From Caenorhabditis remanei (lineage: Eukaryota; Nematoda; Chromadorea; Rhabditida; Rhabditidae): a stretch of 64,000 nt of DNA. The stretch covers positions 7,173,717 to 7,237,716 of the forward strand of contig NC_071330.1 in assembly GCF_010183535.1 (NCBI RefSeq), read 5' to 3'. How positions within the stretch are numbered: the stretch's first letter is position 1; the number at the start of each line of letters is the position of its first letter. The position numbers and the translations under genes were made by a program. Below the pieces are notes generated by a model. It saw nothing but the letters and a program-made list of their open reading frames with translations. It searched no databases and was not told the DNA's origin. This document shows positions 34,501 through 46,868 of the stretch, in pieces.

Positions 34501-34646
34501 AAAGACAGAGCAGACTTCACGGCCATCATTTCACATATGAAGCAATCTAAAAAAAACAGGATTCTCAAAGTTTGTATTTTAAAACAGTTTACATTTATAA
34601 ACACAGAAAACATTTATTCGATAAAAACTTAATTTCTCTTAAAACT
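28548..34646. other. 6-kb region without recognisable genes
   Basis: This stretch lies between the 5' end of the secreted-ligand gene and the 3' end of the TRPC gene. The + strand is enriched in GA-rich tracts and contains a (GA)n run at 32024-32049. Open frames are short and of low-complexity Lys/Glu or Phe/Ser composition. I found no exon chain, tRNA or recognisable microRNA seed. It may hold distal regulation of the ligand gene or unrecognised noncoding RNA. Confidence 0.45.
32024..32049. repeat. (GA)n microsatellite
   Basis: An uninterrupted run of about 13 GA dinucleotides sits within a wider purine-rich tract. Confidence 0.9.
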
Positions 34647-37600
34647 TCAAACTGGAGGAATTCCTTTGTCTACTGTTTGTTTCGAAGCGAGTGGATCCAC
34701 TTTCGTAGTGGGAAAAGAGTATGGACCACGGACAGATGTTGCTTTTGCTGGAACTTCCACATTTTTGTCTCCTTGTCCCATATTATCATAATCTTCATAG
34801 TTCGGGACCTTCATTTTTCTAGTTTCTCTTTTTCTCCATCCCTCGAATGTATTATCCATTGGGAATGAGTGTGGACCAGTTGACATGAAGGAAACATGTG
34901 TCGGAACTTTATCTTGATTCTGAAATAAATTAATAAATCTCTGAAAAAGAACGCATCAAATCCTACCGGGAATTCTGTCCTCCAGATTGATTTAAATTTA
35001 CACTCTTTGGAAGCACAGAAACGATTGAATATGATTGTAGCAAGGGTCTGAAAAGTTATCAATTTTAATACCATCTATATGGTTCTAACTATACCATATA
35101 CTCAAATTCCATTTCTTCAATATCGAATTCTTCGGTCTCTGGCTTATCTCCCCAATTCGGCGATGGAAATGGGCGTTTAAACTGAGAAAAAATAGTTAGT
35201 TATGGAGGTAATCGGGAGCATAACCTTACCACATTCCGATGCAGTAGATGAGCAACAACTAGAATAAGATTGAATGGGGGAGGTGCAGCCATCTCCCAAG
35301 AAACAAATTCAGCGAACATTGCCGCTCGGGTATACTTGAATTCCATCTCCTCATTATCCAATACTTCATCAGCCTTTTTCACAAGTAGTGACGTCATCAG
35401 ATTGAGTACGGTAATGATAATAATTCCATGGTAAAGAGCTCCGAGAATTTCGAGAGTGGCAGAATTCAAGTTGTGTGAGACAGGATCCATTTCAGCTCCA
35501 GTATTTCCAACAACCGTAGTATAGGTTGAAGGTCCCAAGTATCCGAATATTGACCAGAAAAGGTTTTTCGATGATGTGCCAATGCTGAAATCTCTGAAGT
35601 TAATATCCCTGTGCTACTTTCGAAAACAAACGATGCATATTGGTCTGTTGTTATTTTATCCGGAGTATTATCTTTCTTGATTGATTTTCGATTCAAGTAA
35701 GGACTAACAAGTATGTTAAGACCAACAGAAAAGGAAATAATGATAGCAAGCATGATGAGAAGATAAGTATACGTCTTTCCAACACACTTTCCTATTGAAA
35801 TCTGTAAAAGTTTTCATAGATTTTCTTAAATGATACCCATTGTGAATACCACAGATCCTCCAACTCCCTTAATCATCTGAATGTAATAGAAGCATTTCGA
35901 AATCGCTAAAACACACGAAATCGACAGAAATATTTCATGAAGAAGTGCGAATTCTCCAGACGGCTGAAAACTTCTAATTAGGAAAAACTCGAGGCTGCTC
36001 TCAAACCCAATGCATCCTATCAATTGAAGAAGTATCGAAAACTTCTCTGTTCGAATTCGCTCCAAGGAAGAATACAAATGATGTGAGGAAGGAGAATATG
36101 AGAAAAACATCAAACCTGAAATAAGCTTCACGTAGATGGGAGTTAGAATAAAAGTAATTACCATCTCCACCAAAATGAGAAGAAGACATCACTCCCAACA
36201 CGGTAAAACATAAGTCCTTTCTCCAGAAACAGTCCAATAATGTACACGTACATAAATATCTCAAGTAGTCTTATTGATATTTCGTCTGGAATTAAATTGA
36301 AACAGTTGATATTTTTTTTAAGAAACTTGCATCCAAATACACTCTGCTCTGGATAGAAGGAGAGAGCTGGACGAAGAATTGCAGCAGTCAAAAAGAAACA
36401 ATACATAGTTACATGAGCAATATATCTTGCAAGTGGAACAGCCATTGTGGTGCCCTTGTTGGGAAAAATTGCATGAATCATAACAAGAACTGGCATGAGA
36501 ACTGAAGCACGAAGAAGACGCCACGCATCACGTTTTGGTTTGTTTCCAAAGTTGAGCCAATCTAAACACAAAATAAGGTTTGAAATTTACATCTCTCTGC
36601 ATGACCTGCACGAAAAACTGATTTGATAGCTGTCTGGGAATTAGTTGAACATGTGAATTGTCTCATCTCAGAATCCATTGCCATCTGAAGACGAGGTGAT
36701 TGAATTTCCGACATTCTTCGAGCACAGTAATTCTTCTGAAACATATCAATTCGACATTTGATCTATTTCTACACTCTTACGTTAGAAACAAGCACATTGA
36801 ACTCTTCAACTCTCCATGCTTGATCAGACACTCGAGCTAGAAAACGTTGAACATTCGCTTCCAGGTGACGATAGATTTCAACATGTTCCAAACAGTCATC
36901 CTTTATCAATTGTTGCAAATCGTGTGTCACTGTGCATGCAGCAGCAAAAACATCAACTGTGGCGAGCCAGAGAAATGCTTCAGATGATACAGCACGCATG
37001 ACGTCAACAAGAAGAGGAGATGAACGATTGGTTAAAGTTTGACGTTTGCATACTCGGCATTCACCTGTAAATATCGAATATGAAGGAACAATGTGAAAGC
37101 AGGAAAGCAAACATGTCAAGAAATGAGGAATCTGAATAGTATGACCACGGAGAAGAAGACATTGAACTATTGAGAAGTTGTTAAGAATACATGCGAGCAT
37201 CAGTGGTGTCATATGCGGTGGGAAGTGGGAAGAGTTTGCACAACCTGAATGGTTTGGTAGGAAATCTTGCTTTCATTGTCTATAAACTGACCACTTCTTT
37301 CAAAATATGGACAATCCACAAATAGAGCAAGAACAAACTCTACAAGAGGACGACTACCAGTAGCGATGGAAAGAAGAAGAGCTTCCTAAATGAACGAAAT
37401 ATATTTCTTCCCCCAATCATAATACAAACTTTCAATGATTCTTCTGAAGACGTATTGAGTAGAAGACTATGAATATTGGGAAGACGAGCATCGTCCACAC
37501 CTGATGGAAACAGATAACCCAGAAAAGAACGGACTTCGGAATAGTATTTGTTCTTTACAGCTTTGTAGAAGTATGCAATAGCTTCCAACAACTAGAAATT

Positions 37601-37798
37601 TTACATCGTTCCCTTTTTAAATATACTTTCCCACAAACCAATGGATCCTCTTCGTTCCATTCAAGATGACCTTCAAACCCTTCATCTCTATCACCTTCAC
37701 TTGTTCTGTACTTGAGCAGATGTTCTTTTACGACACTGAAAGTCACTGCTGGTGTTGTTATATTATGATTTATCTCACAGTAATCTTGTTTTTGGCAT
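34647..37798 (-). CDS. spe-41: TRPC-type cation channel (SPE-41/TRP-3-like)
   Basis: About fifteen exons give roughly 848 aa. From the start: 37798-37779, 37735-37639, 37591-37430, 37385-37292, 37244-37113, 37064-36781, 36735-36591, 36561-36162, 36115-36007, 35963-35837, 35791-35618, 35591-35230, 35181-35095, 35047-34967, 34919-34647. The N-terminus has ankyrin-like repeats (MTPLMLACILNN, about 120-180). The TRPC cysteine signature follows (TCECRVCKRQ), then a helical linker, six hydrophobic segments, the pore region (IGTSSKNLFWSIFGY) and a degenerate TRP box (EFKYTRA where EWKFARA is usual). The C-terminal tail is short with no calmodulin site that I can name. C. elegans has three TRPC genes; the length and chromosome suggest SPE-41/TRP-3, needed for sperm calcium entry, but the symbol is tentative. 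The join at 35618/35591 implies a 26-nt intron and is doubtful. Confidence 0.82.
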
Positions 37799-38157
37799 CG
37801 ATTATGTATGATATCAGAGATTAGAATAGGGAAATAACTGAAATCACTCTATTTCTATTTTTTTCAAAATTCCACGTCGTTACGCGTAGTTTTGTTTTTG
37901 AACTGCCGCGTAAAAATTAGAGGTTGAGTACATCACGTTAAACGAGGAGACGCAGAAATTCTCCCCTTTCACGCTAACAAACAGCTGGCACGTGGCGCGC
38001 AACACAGCTTGCGTCTTTCTCGATATGATGAAATTTTCTGTCAAACTCACTGTCAAACATACTTTTATCTAAACTTTTACTAGTTTTAGGTGGACAAATT
38101 CCTTGTTTTCTTTTTCTAGTTCTAAAGAGAAATATAGAATTTATTTTCTTCCAGAGA
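37799..38157. promoter_or_regulatory. shared divergent promoter of the TRPC and GrpE genes
   Basis: Only 359 bases separate two divergent start codons. The region includes a CpG-richer patch (TTACGCGTAG, GCCGCGTAAA near 37880-37915). A TTCTTCCAG ending at 38153 is a likely trans-splice acceptor for the GrpE gene. Confidence 0.5.
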
Positions 38158-39149
38158 ATGCTTCGTAAAGGGATCACCTTCATCGGAACAGCCGTCCAGC
38201 AAACGTTGTACGTTGAAATGGCATGACCTTCAATTGAATTAACGTTAAATAATTACAGAAAATCCCAGAAACACTTGCGAGTACAACGATTTAGCGCGAC
38301 ATCTGCAAAATCTTCGGAAGAAATCAACTATGAGATCAAGAAAAACGGAAAAAGATTGAGTGGTTGGGCATAAAATCAAATATTGATCACATCTGAACAG
38401 CAATTATTTCCAGGAGCCGATTACGAAGAATCTGTTCTATCCTCGATTTCAAGTGAAGAGAAGACTTTGATCCCAAAAGCCGCATTTGATGTTTTACTAA
38501 AAGAATACGACGAGTTGCAGACAGAGAGCAAAGACTACAAGGTATCTCATAATTCTACTTGAAGCGTAGTTAAAAGCGTGTTTTTTTTATTTTCTTATGA
38601 TAAACATTCGGATTCATTCAGGACAAATATCAGCGATCTTTGGCGGAAACGGAAAACGTTCGTCGACGTGGAATCAAGCAAACCGATGATGCCAAAGTTT
38701 TTGCCATCCAATCCTTCTGCAAAGATCTTCTTGAGGTTCGTTGGAATACTGGACGGTGATGATAATCTGTACCTCAGGTCTCTGACATTCTTGACATCGC
38801 GGTGAAATCTGTGAAACCGGAAGAATTAGAATCGGGAGGAAAGGCAATGAAGGATTTGTTCGAAGGAGTTTCAATGACACGGACCGTGTTGGCGAAAACC
38901 TTTGCTAAGCATGGTCTTGTAACTGTTGATCCAACAAACCAGAAATTTGATCCGAACCTTCATGAAGCCGTCTTCCAAATCCCTTCAGCTAATGTGGGTC
39001 TTTTTAAAAAATATTTGTTCTAAAATATTGACATTCTCTATTTTCAGGCGAAGCAACCAGTTGGACATATTGAAGTCTGCACAAAGATAGGCTACAGTTT
39101 GAAAGAAAGACCAATCAGACCTGCTCAAGTTGGAGTAGTTTCGCAGTAA
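38158..39149 (+). CDS. mitochondrial GrpE nucleotide-exchange factor
   Basis: Six exons (38158-38207, 38259-38359, 38414-38541, 38622-38735, 38778-38993, 39048-39149) give 236 aa. The first about 40 residues are basic and Ser/Thr-rich, a mitochondrial presequence. The long helix contains KYQRSLAETENVRRRGIKQ, a strong GrpE signature, and the beta-domain ends with FDPNLHEAVFQIP. GrpE/Mge1 exchanges nucleotide on mitochondrial Hsp70 during matrix protein import and folding. The start lies four bases after CCAG. pph-6 follows on the same strand 306 bases downstream, as C34C12.8 and C34C12.3 do in C. elegans (from memory), suggesting an operon. Confidence 0.95.
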
Positions 39150-39455
39150 TGTATCACTTAAATTTTTTAATCACTTCTTGGAAAATCTTGTTCTTCTTTT
39201 CCGGTTTTTAGTTTTTTTTAAAATAGTAGTTTTCTAGTGAGTTCAATTGTTTCTTGTTGTTTTCACCATCTCTTCCATCCTTGATATCGGTTTTTGCTCT
39301 GTTTTAGGTTTTTTTCTTCTGCGTTTTTTTATTGAAATGAACCTCCGTATGGTTTCTCTAAATGAGACATATTTACTCCCATCTTCCGGTTTTTACCTTA
39401 TAATTACTTATCCGCTTCAAATTACCACGACTTCAAACTCAGCTATCGTTACAGA

Positions 39456-40865
39456 ATGATCGACAGAATTGCTGAAAACATTCTTCGAGTTTCAGTGTGC
39501 GATGAAGGAGAACTTGAGAAAAGCACATCTTATTTGATAGGGTAATAGAAAATAAAAATTCTAAGAAATAACTTTTTTTCGAAGATCGCGAAAAATTGAG
39601 CCAGAGCAATGGATAACGTGGGCGAGTGAATGCAAATACCTCCCAGAATCTGACGCCGTCGCGCTCTGTGCAACGTGAGAAATTACTCGATTTCCTTTTA
39701 AAACCTTTCGTTGTTCAGATTGATAGATCGTCTTTCGATGGAATCAAACGTTGTTCCAGTTTCGTCGCCAGTTACAATTTGTGGAGACATTCACGGACAA
39801 TTTTACGATTTACTTGAGCTCTTCAAAACTGGTGAATACCTCATAACTGTTTTTCGAAACAGTCTAAACTGTTAGAAAATATCAAGAATTTTGAACAATG
39901 ATTTCAGGTGGTACTGTTCCGAACACAAAATACGTGTTCATGGGCGACTACGTGGATCGTGGACACTACAGTCTGGAAACCGTGACACTCCTCTTCTGTC
40001 TTCTTCTCAAGTTTGTAATTCGAAAAATCTCAAATTTATATGATCTATCACATAGGTATCCAAATCACATTACTCTTCTCCGTGGAAATCACGAGTCCCG
40101 ACGTATTTCAAACGTATACGGATTTTATGATGAATGTCAGAACAAGTACGGACACGGAAACGTTCACAAGTGGTTCTGCAAAGTAAATTGTGGTATTGAT
40201 TTTCAAACCACGTTTGATGCTTTCAGGTGTTTGATGTACTTCCAATCGGAGCTCTCATCGATGATTCAGTTATCTGTGTGCATGGAGGACTTTCTCCTGA
40301 TATACGGACGATCGACAGTCTGATGCTGCTGGACAGAGCCCAAGAGGTTCCAAATAAAGTGATTGTTAATCAAAAGAGTTTTGAATATTAATTATCACAT
40401 TTTCTAGGGACCTCTATGCGACATAATGTGGTCGGATCCAGATGATGAGGTTGAGGATTGGGTCATAAGTCAAAGAGGAGCTGGTTTTGTGTTCGGAGCA
40501 AAAGTTACTGAGGAGTTTTTGATGAATAACAATCTGTCTCTTCTCTGCCGATCACATCAGCTTGTTGATGAAGGATTCAAGTACATGTTCAAAGAAAAAC
40601 TTGCTACTGTTTGGTCAGGTCAGTTTTAAAGAATTAGTAGTCATTAAAGATATGTCTTATTAAGAGTTATTTGTTGTCAGTCATCTCTGTGATAATTCCA
40701 TCAAATTTGAAACACTTTTCAGCTCCTAACTACTGTTACCGTTGCGGAAATGCTGCGGCAGTCTTCGAAATCGATGGAAGCAATCGCGTAACGAAATATT
40801 TCAATGCAGTCCCAGACGGTAGTCGTGAGAAGCCGGAACGTGTAGTTGCGCCTTATTTCCTTTAA
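39456..40865 (+). CDS. pph-6: protein phosphatase 6 catalytic subunit
   Basis: Eight exons (39456-39541, 39585-39674, 39719-39831, 39908-40010, 40056-40182, 40227-40358, 40408-40618, 40723-40865) give 334 aa. All PPP-family metal and catalytic motifs are present: [41 protein letters not shown] and the [11 protein letters not shown] segment. The C-terminus ends in VAPYFL, the methylated tail of PP2A-like enzymes. PPH-6 with its SAPS partner controls spindle pulling forces in the one-cell C. elegans embryo (known). The start codon is one base after ACAG, which suits trans-splicing. The acceptor of exon 2 is TTCGAAG, slightly unusual. Confidence 0.97.
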
Positions 40866-41654
40866 TTTTCTGAATACGTTCAACATCTCATTAAACTTCT
40901 CACCTTCTTCACTGCTACATAATTCATTCGATTGGCAATTTATTGTTGGAGAAACTCTAAAATCATTCGTTTATATTCCTAGCTCGGTTCGTGTACTCGA
41001 TCTTCAAATTTTCATTGGTTTTCATGTATTTTTCACTTGATTCTTACAAAATCCAGATCCGATTTTTCACTTCATTTTTTCCCGTTCTTTTTCTCTTATA
41101 CTCCGTCCATTTATGTAAATCTTGAGCCGGAATATTTTCATTCTTAGTCCTATCGATATTTCGGAACTTTAAGTTGAACCATATCACTGTTCGACAACTT
41201 CGACGATTCTCGGTAATTTTCTAAGTTAAATTAGATTTTTGATAGAATTACAGAAAAATGCCACAAGAAAGACTCTGGTTGAAAAAATGTAATTTTTCAT
41301 CGAAGTTCGACGGACATGATAGCGCTAGTAAGTTGTAAATATGTAATCTTACTTTTTAGGTGTCAAAATAAGCTTCGAATCTTTATTCGTAAAGAGAGAC
41401 AGCAAAAATGTACAGATTTCATGACTAGTTGTTGGTGATTTTCACAGAAAACAAGAAAAAAGAGAAGATGATACCCAGAGCACACGGAAAAAGTAAAAGC
41501 AAATGAATGGAAACTAGACCCAGAGGACAAGAATACATGGATTGGTGGAAAAAATTAAATCTTTATAGAACTGTGACAGACGTTCTTGTTTTTTTTGGTT
41601 TATACACAGGAATGGAGATAGAGAGAGGCAGGATTATTCAGACGGCAGGCGGAT
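40866..41654. other. 3' intergenic region, nothing recognised
   Basis: These are the 3' flanks of the convergent genes pph-6 and the SMIM14 homolog. The stretch is T-rich on + near pph-6. No coding signal was found. Confidence 0.45.
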
Positions 41655-42561
41655 TCACATAGCAGATGGCGGAGGTGGTGGTGGAGTATTGTCCTGAAAA
41701 ACAAATAACAAAGTTATTTTTTTCTGGAATGTACTTCGGAAGTCAGCATAAAAACAACATTTTCCTTGAATTTTTTGAGCAAAATCATTGCGCCGTCATA
41801 ATTTCTTTTCGTGTTTTGTGGTATTGATAAGGAAAAGAAAAGTGACCGGTCAGTCCTTGGGAATACGTCTTTTAAAATAATGTTTCTTTGTAACAAGGTT
41901 TTTATCAAATCGCTTCTATTAACAACTATTGCGAAGTGTCGACAAGCTTACGGTAGCTACAGTAGACCAGAGAAGTATCCGGCAATTAGGAGCAATTTTC
42001 TAATTTAATTACTAATTTTTCCATCACTTACATCGTTTCCAGCACTTCCAGATGGTTTCTCAATGGCAGCATCTTCTGGCGTTCTTCCTCCGGATCTCAT
42101 TGAATTTGGTCTCATAACATAGAGTGCCATAGCCATAAATGTCCACAAAAGAGTCCACAAAATCATTGGATTTCCACCTTCACGACTCAATCCATCGTTG
42201 TCACATCCAGTATCAGTGCAGTCCGCTTGAGAGTTTCTTAGCTGAAATTGACTTTTTAAATGGATGGAACAGTATTTTGCTCTCCGAGCCACCCTGATAG
42301 GTTGTCAAAGGATTACTGTAGTTAAGACCAAAACCGGAAGAATTGTTTGTTTTTGTGTTCATCAAACTATCTTGAAGGGAGTTCCCTCTTCCTATTCCAC
42401 GTCATCAATGACGTAAAAGAAACACAGCTTATACTTCCCTGATTATTGAAAAGTCGTTTGCAAGACGATCAACTATTTTCTGAAATTCCAGTTCTTACCA
42501 TCGCCAAAAGTCTCTGCATAGCTGATTCATGATCGAAGAAGCACTCGCATGGATCGCTCAT
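41655..42561 (-). CDS. SMIM14-like small membrane protein
   Basis: Three exons (42561-42499, 42241-42032, 41693-41655) give 103 aa. The protein matches the SMIM14 family along its length: an N-terminal DPCECFFDHESAMQRLL, a SQADCTDTGC segment, one transmembrane helix (MILWTLLWTFMAMALYVM) ending in RPNSMR, and a proline-rich tail (NTPPPPPPSAM). SMIM14 is an ER membrane protein of poorly known function (family knowledge). The equivalent C. elegans gene is probably C34C12.4 (from memory). The conserved cysteines near the N-terminus are all present. Confidence 0.9.
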
Positions 42562-45110
42562 CTCGTCTAAATTAGATAATTTTTTGAATAAATATGAAAT
42601 CAAAATTTGAAAAAGAATTAAAAGTTCCACGTAACAAAATGGCAAAAAAAGAGGGCGAAAGTTGAAAATGAACAATGAAATTGACAGTGAAACGGAGATG
42701 AATCGAATGCAACGTTGCCTAACAGAACACTGCTCAAAATGAAGAGACGACGAAAGAGAAAAGAGAAAAAAGAATCAGCTGGAGCGGGGGTTTCGTGGTT
42801 GGTTTATGAACGGCCTCACGGGAAAACGAAACAATTTTATGCACATGATGTTGATGTTCTCACACAATTAAAAAGGAGAAACCAACAAGAAAATCAAAGT
42901 TTCTTTTCCATACATCAAGAGAGAAAATATCAATATTCGTTCCATTTGGTGGAGGGAAAACCAAGTTTTCAGTGAGTGGGTCAAAAATTTCTTTACGTTA
43001 TTTTAAAGCTTTCATCGAAAATTCTCCAATTCATGTGAAAAAAGACAGTGCGGATTAATCTGCAAACATGAAAATAAAGAAAAAAACTAGAATCTGTGAT
43101 GAGTTCAAATAGATTCTCATTTCTTCGGATGAGATCAGTTACGAAAGGAAAAAAAAACTTCGAAGAAAAAGACAGCAGAGAACGACATCTGCCGGACGGT
43201 GAAACCGGTTTTTGATCCCGTTTTTTGGTAGGTTATAATGAAAATTGATTGATTAGTTTAGGAATCAAAAACATTAGAAACTGAAGTAAATGAAGAAATC
43301 AATAAGGGGAAGTGTTATCAGCACAGCAGCTGAAAATGAATTTCGATTGGTTGGCGATGGGTTGGAGAACAGTGATGAGCGGAAGAGTTGGCGGAAGAAA
43401 TCCTTAAATTGGCGGAGTAGCTTTTCTTTGGGCCGGTAGCAAAAAGTGTTCAATAGATAAAATTAGCAGCATAAACTTGTCTATCGATTGGAAAAAACAG
43501 GACCCAAAAATATTAAAAACTAAATGAGTTACAGTCATTAAGGCTTGTATTCCGCCTTCCGCCAAATGGTCTCAGGGCGGAAGGCGGAATACAGGCTTAA
43601 ACTGACTGTAACTCGTTTAGTTTTGAATATTTTAATGTTCTGTTTTTTTCCAATCGATAGACAAGTTTATGCTGCAAATTTTATCTATTGAACACTTTTT
43701 GCTACCGTCCCAAAGAAAAGCTACTCCGCCAATTTAAGGATTTCTTCCGCCAACTCTTCCGCTCATCTCTGTTGGAGAAGTGATCATTTGAAAATTAATA
43801 CACTTTCAGCTTCCCTCATCATGTGATTGTTTCCAACTTTTCGTTTCTTAATTAGCCTAAATCTTTAACTTTTTTCTAGATCATAAGCGCAACAAGTGAA
43901 AGTGAGTTTCAAAAGGAAAAACGAGAAACAAGAGCTGGCATTCTGATGCAATATGGAGACATCTGTGTCATCTATTTTTTGTTTATTTGAGAGGAAACGA
44001 GACATTATTTGGAAGTGAGAGAGTCGATGAGAGTCAGAAAGTAGCTAGGTGACGTGGACTACCAATTTTTTTTCAGAAAAATCGATGAGGAAAAGCAAGA
44101 AAAAGAACAAGGAGTTATGATGAACTTTTGTAAAATAAAAGAGGAAAGAGAAAGGGGAAATGTTTACTTCCTCTTTCTTTTTTTCACTCTCGACGCACAA
44201 TCTTATCGCTTTTTGCCATCGAACAAAAAAAACGAAAGACAATAAAAACTCGGTAACTTCGTATTGAAATGTATATTAGAGGAGAGAGTGAGGTGTGAGG
44301 AGATCTAGGAAGGATAACGAGTTTTGGAAAAAAGGTTCAGCTAATAATTCTACAGTAGCGCCAGGAAATAGAATAAAAATCATACAAAAAGAATATAAAT
44401 CACCTGAATTCTACATTCTAGACAAGTAACTAGAAACGAACATCCGAATTAGGAGAGCCATTCTGAATTTTAAAAAGAGAGAAAAAGAGAGAACAGATTA
44501 AAAAGAGAGAACGGTTGTTCAGATTCCAATTCAGAATTACACGAAGCAGTAGTCAAAACAAAATCAATCAATCAATAAAGGTTTAAGTTTACCGCTCTAT
44601 GAACTTTTCACTGCTTCTCATTTTCTCTTCTTCGAAAGAAAGAATTGCTCTAACCATCTGCGTATCTATCACAGTGTAATACTCTCTCGCTGTACACTAT
44701 TCCTTCTTCTCTCCGATTGCCTCCATCCGCCTACGATTCGCTGTCATTTCTTTCTTCTGCGACCCTCTCTACCCAACACAAATATAACACTTGTTTCTGT
44801 GTCTCTAAAGTTGCCATACTCTTTATTTGTCTCATTTTCTATTCCAGTTCGGTTTCCAATTTTTGCGTTTAAGTGGGAGGAGCGAAAAGAGAATTAGAGG
44901 AAGGAGAATTACTGTAGCATGAGTTTAATTCATTGAGAAATTAATGAAATGCTCCGATGAATTGAAATTCAAAACGAGTTGTTTACAAATGTTCCAATTG
45001 TTTCCTTCTTCCACCTTCTCATTATTTCTATATTTCCTCTTAAAATTTATGATTTCTGTACATTCTGACGCCGAGAAAATATATTTAATTTTGAGTTTCC
45101 AGGTATCAAA
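42562..45110. other. divergent intergenic region of SMIM14 homolog and rsu-1
   Basis: This 2.5-kb region contains the palindromic hAT-type element at 43370-43771. The rest is AT-rich with purine and pyrimidine runs, and open frames are low-complexity. A GAGTTTCCAG at 45093-45102 is a plausible trans-splice acceptor for rsu-1. Confidence 0.45.
43370..43771. mobile_element. 402-bp palindromic hAT-type MITE
   Basis: Nearly the whole element is a hairpin. The left half from CAGTGATGAGCGGAAGAG is repeated in reverse in the right half ending CTCTTCCGCTCATCTCTG, with the turn near 43570 inside CGCCTTCCGCCAAATGG. It is flanked by the 8-bp direct repeat TTGGAGAA (43362-43369 and 43772-43779). Terminal CAGNG and 8-bp duplications are hallmarks of hAT elements. 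No transposase is present. Confidence 0.88.
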
Positions 45111-46507
45111 ATGCCAAAAGACAAGAAGAAAGAAGAAGTAACGGAAGTTGAACATGTCGACCGGAACATTTCTTCGTTTTCGCAGATTTCTCATTTGAGT
45201 AAGTTTGGATTTAAAAAAATGTATATCCGAAATATAAAAAGTAACTGAGATAATTTTCAAAAAATAGTTTTTATTCAAATCACTGTTTCATGCAGCATCT
45301 TAAAACTATAAAACTGTATTATCGTGTTTATTTGACCCCCAGCTATAAGGTCGCTTATTCCCCTGGATGTGCTTTCTTATGCATTTGAAAACATGAAATC
45401 GAATGGAGTAACAGCTGTTACATTTCTATTTTCTTCGTTGTTAGCGCTTGTCTTTCACAATAACGGCACAATTTTACCATTTCTCTGATAAATTAGATAT
45501 CAAATTCAACAAAAACCCCCGTACCTTACTTATCTAAACACGTTTTTTTCAGTCGATGCTGAAATCATAACTCGCCTTTCTTTGAGTCACAATAAGCTCA
45601 CTGTTGTCCCTCCAAACATTGCGGATTTGATCAGTCTTCAGGTAAAATTTTAATTCAGCTCAAGCTAAAATATGTTATTGTTCTATTTTTTAGTCTTTGA
45701 ACTTGTGGAACAATCAAATCGAAGAGCTTCCTCCATCGATTTCTTCTCTTCCAAAACTTCGAATTCTCAATGTCGGAATGAATAAATTGACCAAACTCCC
45801 AAAGGGATTTGGATCATTTTCTGAATTGGAAATTCTCGATTTGACCTACAACAACTTGAGTGAACGATCTCTTCCAGGAAACTTCTTCTTCATGCGTTAG
45901 TTTTCTTTTCTGTTGTAAAACAAGAAATATCCTCGATTTCCAGAAACTCTTCGGGCCTTGTATTTGGGCGACAATGACTTTGAAATGCTCCCAGGAGACG
46001 TTGAGAATCTAACAAACCTTCAAATTCTGGTTCTTCGTGAGAACGATTTGCTCACTTTGCCAAAAGAATTGGGGAAGTTGACTCGTCTTCGTGAGCTCCA
46101 TATTCAAGGAAATCGTCTTGCAATGATTCCACCAGAACTCGGAAATTTAGAATTGGTTGGATCGAAACAAGTACTCAGATTGGAGCATAATCCCTTCATT
46201 CCGAGAATTCAGGTTAGGGCTTTTTTCAAACAATTTGAATTACTCATGAAAAGAAAATTATGTATTATGGGGGAGTTTTTCTATATTATATCTGGTTGAT
46301 TTGAACACCTTTCAATATTTCCCAATAAATAAAATCCTTCTTTTCCAGGATCAATTCGATGAAAATGGAGCTGCTGGAGTGTGGGCTCACATCAGAACTG
46401 ACGACTACAGATACTTTTTCGGACGTCAAGAACCATCCTCCACTCCAGTTCCACCAAAAAGAAATAAGGAAAAGAAGGTTTCCAGAAAAGGAATTCAACA
46501 AGCGTAA
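45111..46507 (+). CDS. rsu-1: Ras suppressor protein 1 (leucine-rich repeat protein)
   Basis: Five exons follow exon 1: 45111-45198, 45553-45641, 45694-45895, 45944-46212, 46349-46507; the product is 268 aa. About seven leucine-rich repeats run from residue 40 to 210, for example LSLSHNKLTVVPPNI, LNLWNNQIEELPPSI and LHIQGNRLAMIPPEL. A conserved C-terminal cap (GVWAHIRTDDYRYFFGRQ) and a basic tail follow. RSU-1 binds the LIM protein PINCH at integrin adhesions and limits attachment signalling in muscle (known for C. elegans and Drosophila). The ATG is nine bases after TTCCAG. Confidence 0.96.
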
Positions 46508-46868
46508 AATGACTTAAAACACTATTTTTGTCCAAATGAATACTTAATGGTGCTGCCCCGCTATGAAAATGCTTTACTATCAATCACTAATCAGGCTTAA
46601 AATGTTGTTAAATTTCGAATAATTCTATCATTTATGTGCGCCTTTTCCATGAAAAAAAGAAATATAAATGTAATAAACTCTTCATCATTATTGTATTTTC
46701 ATATTTAATTATGCTTTAAATCAATTATATTTTCAACAGAGAGAACGAATTGGAAGACTAGATTATGAGAGAAAGAGAGACAATGAAATTATGCGTAAAG
46801 CTGAAAAAAGACAAGAAAAGAAAAGAAGATAACCAGTGAAGTGATGAATACTTGTAACAGAAGATGAA
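46508..46868. other. 3' intergenic region of convergent genes
   Basis: This is AT-rich 3' flank between rsu-1 and the proline-rich orphan, with AATAAA-like signals near 46660-46680 on +. Nothing else is seen. Confidence 0.5.
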
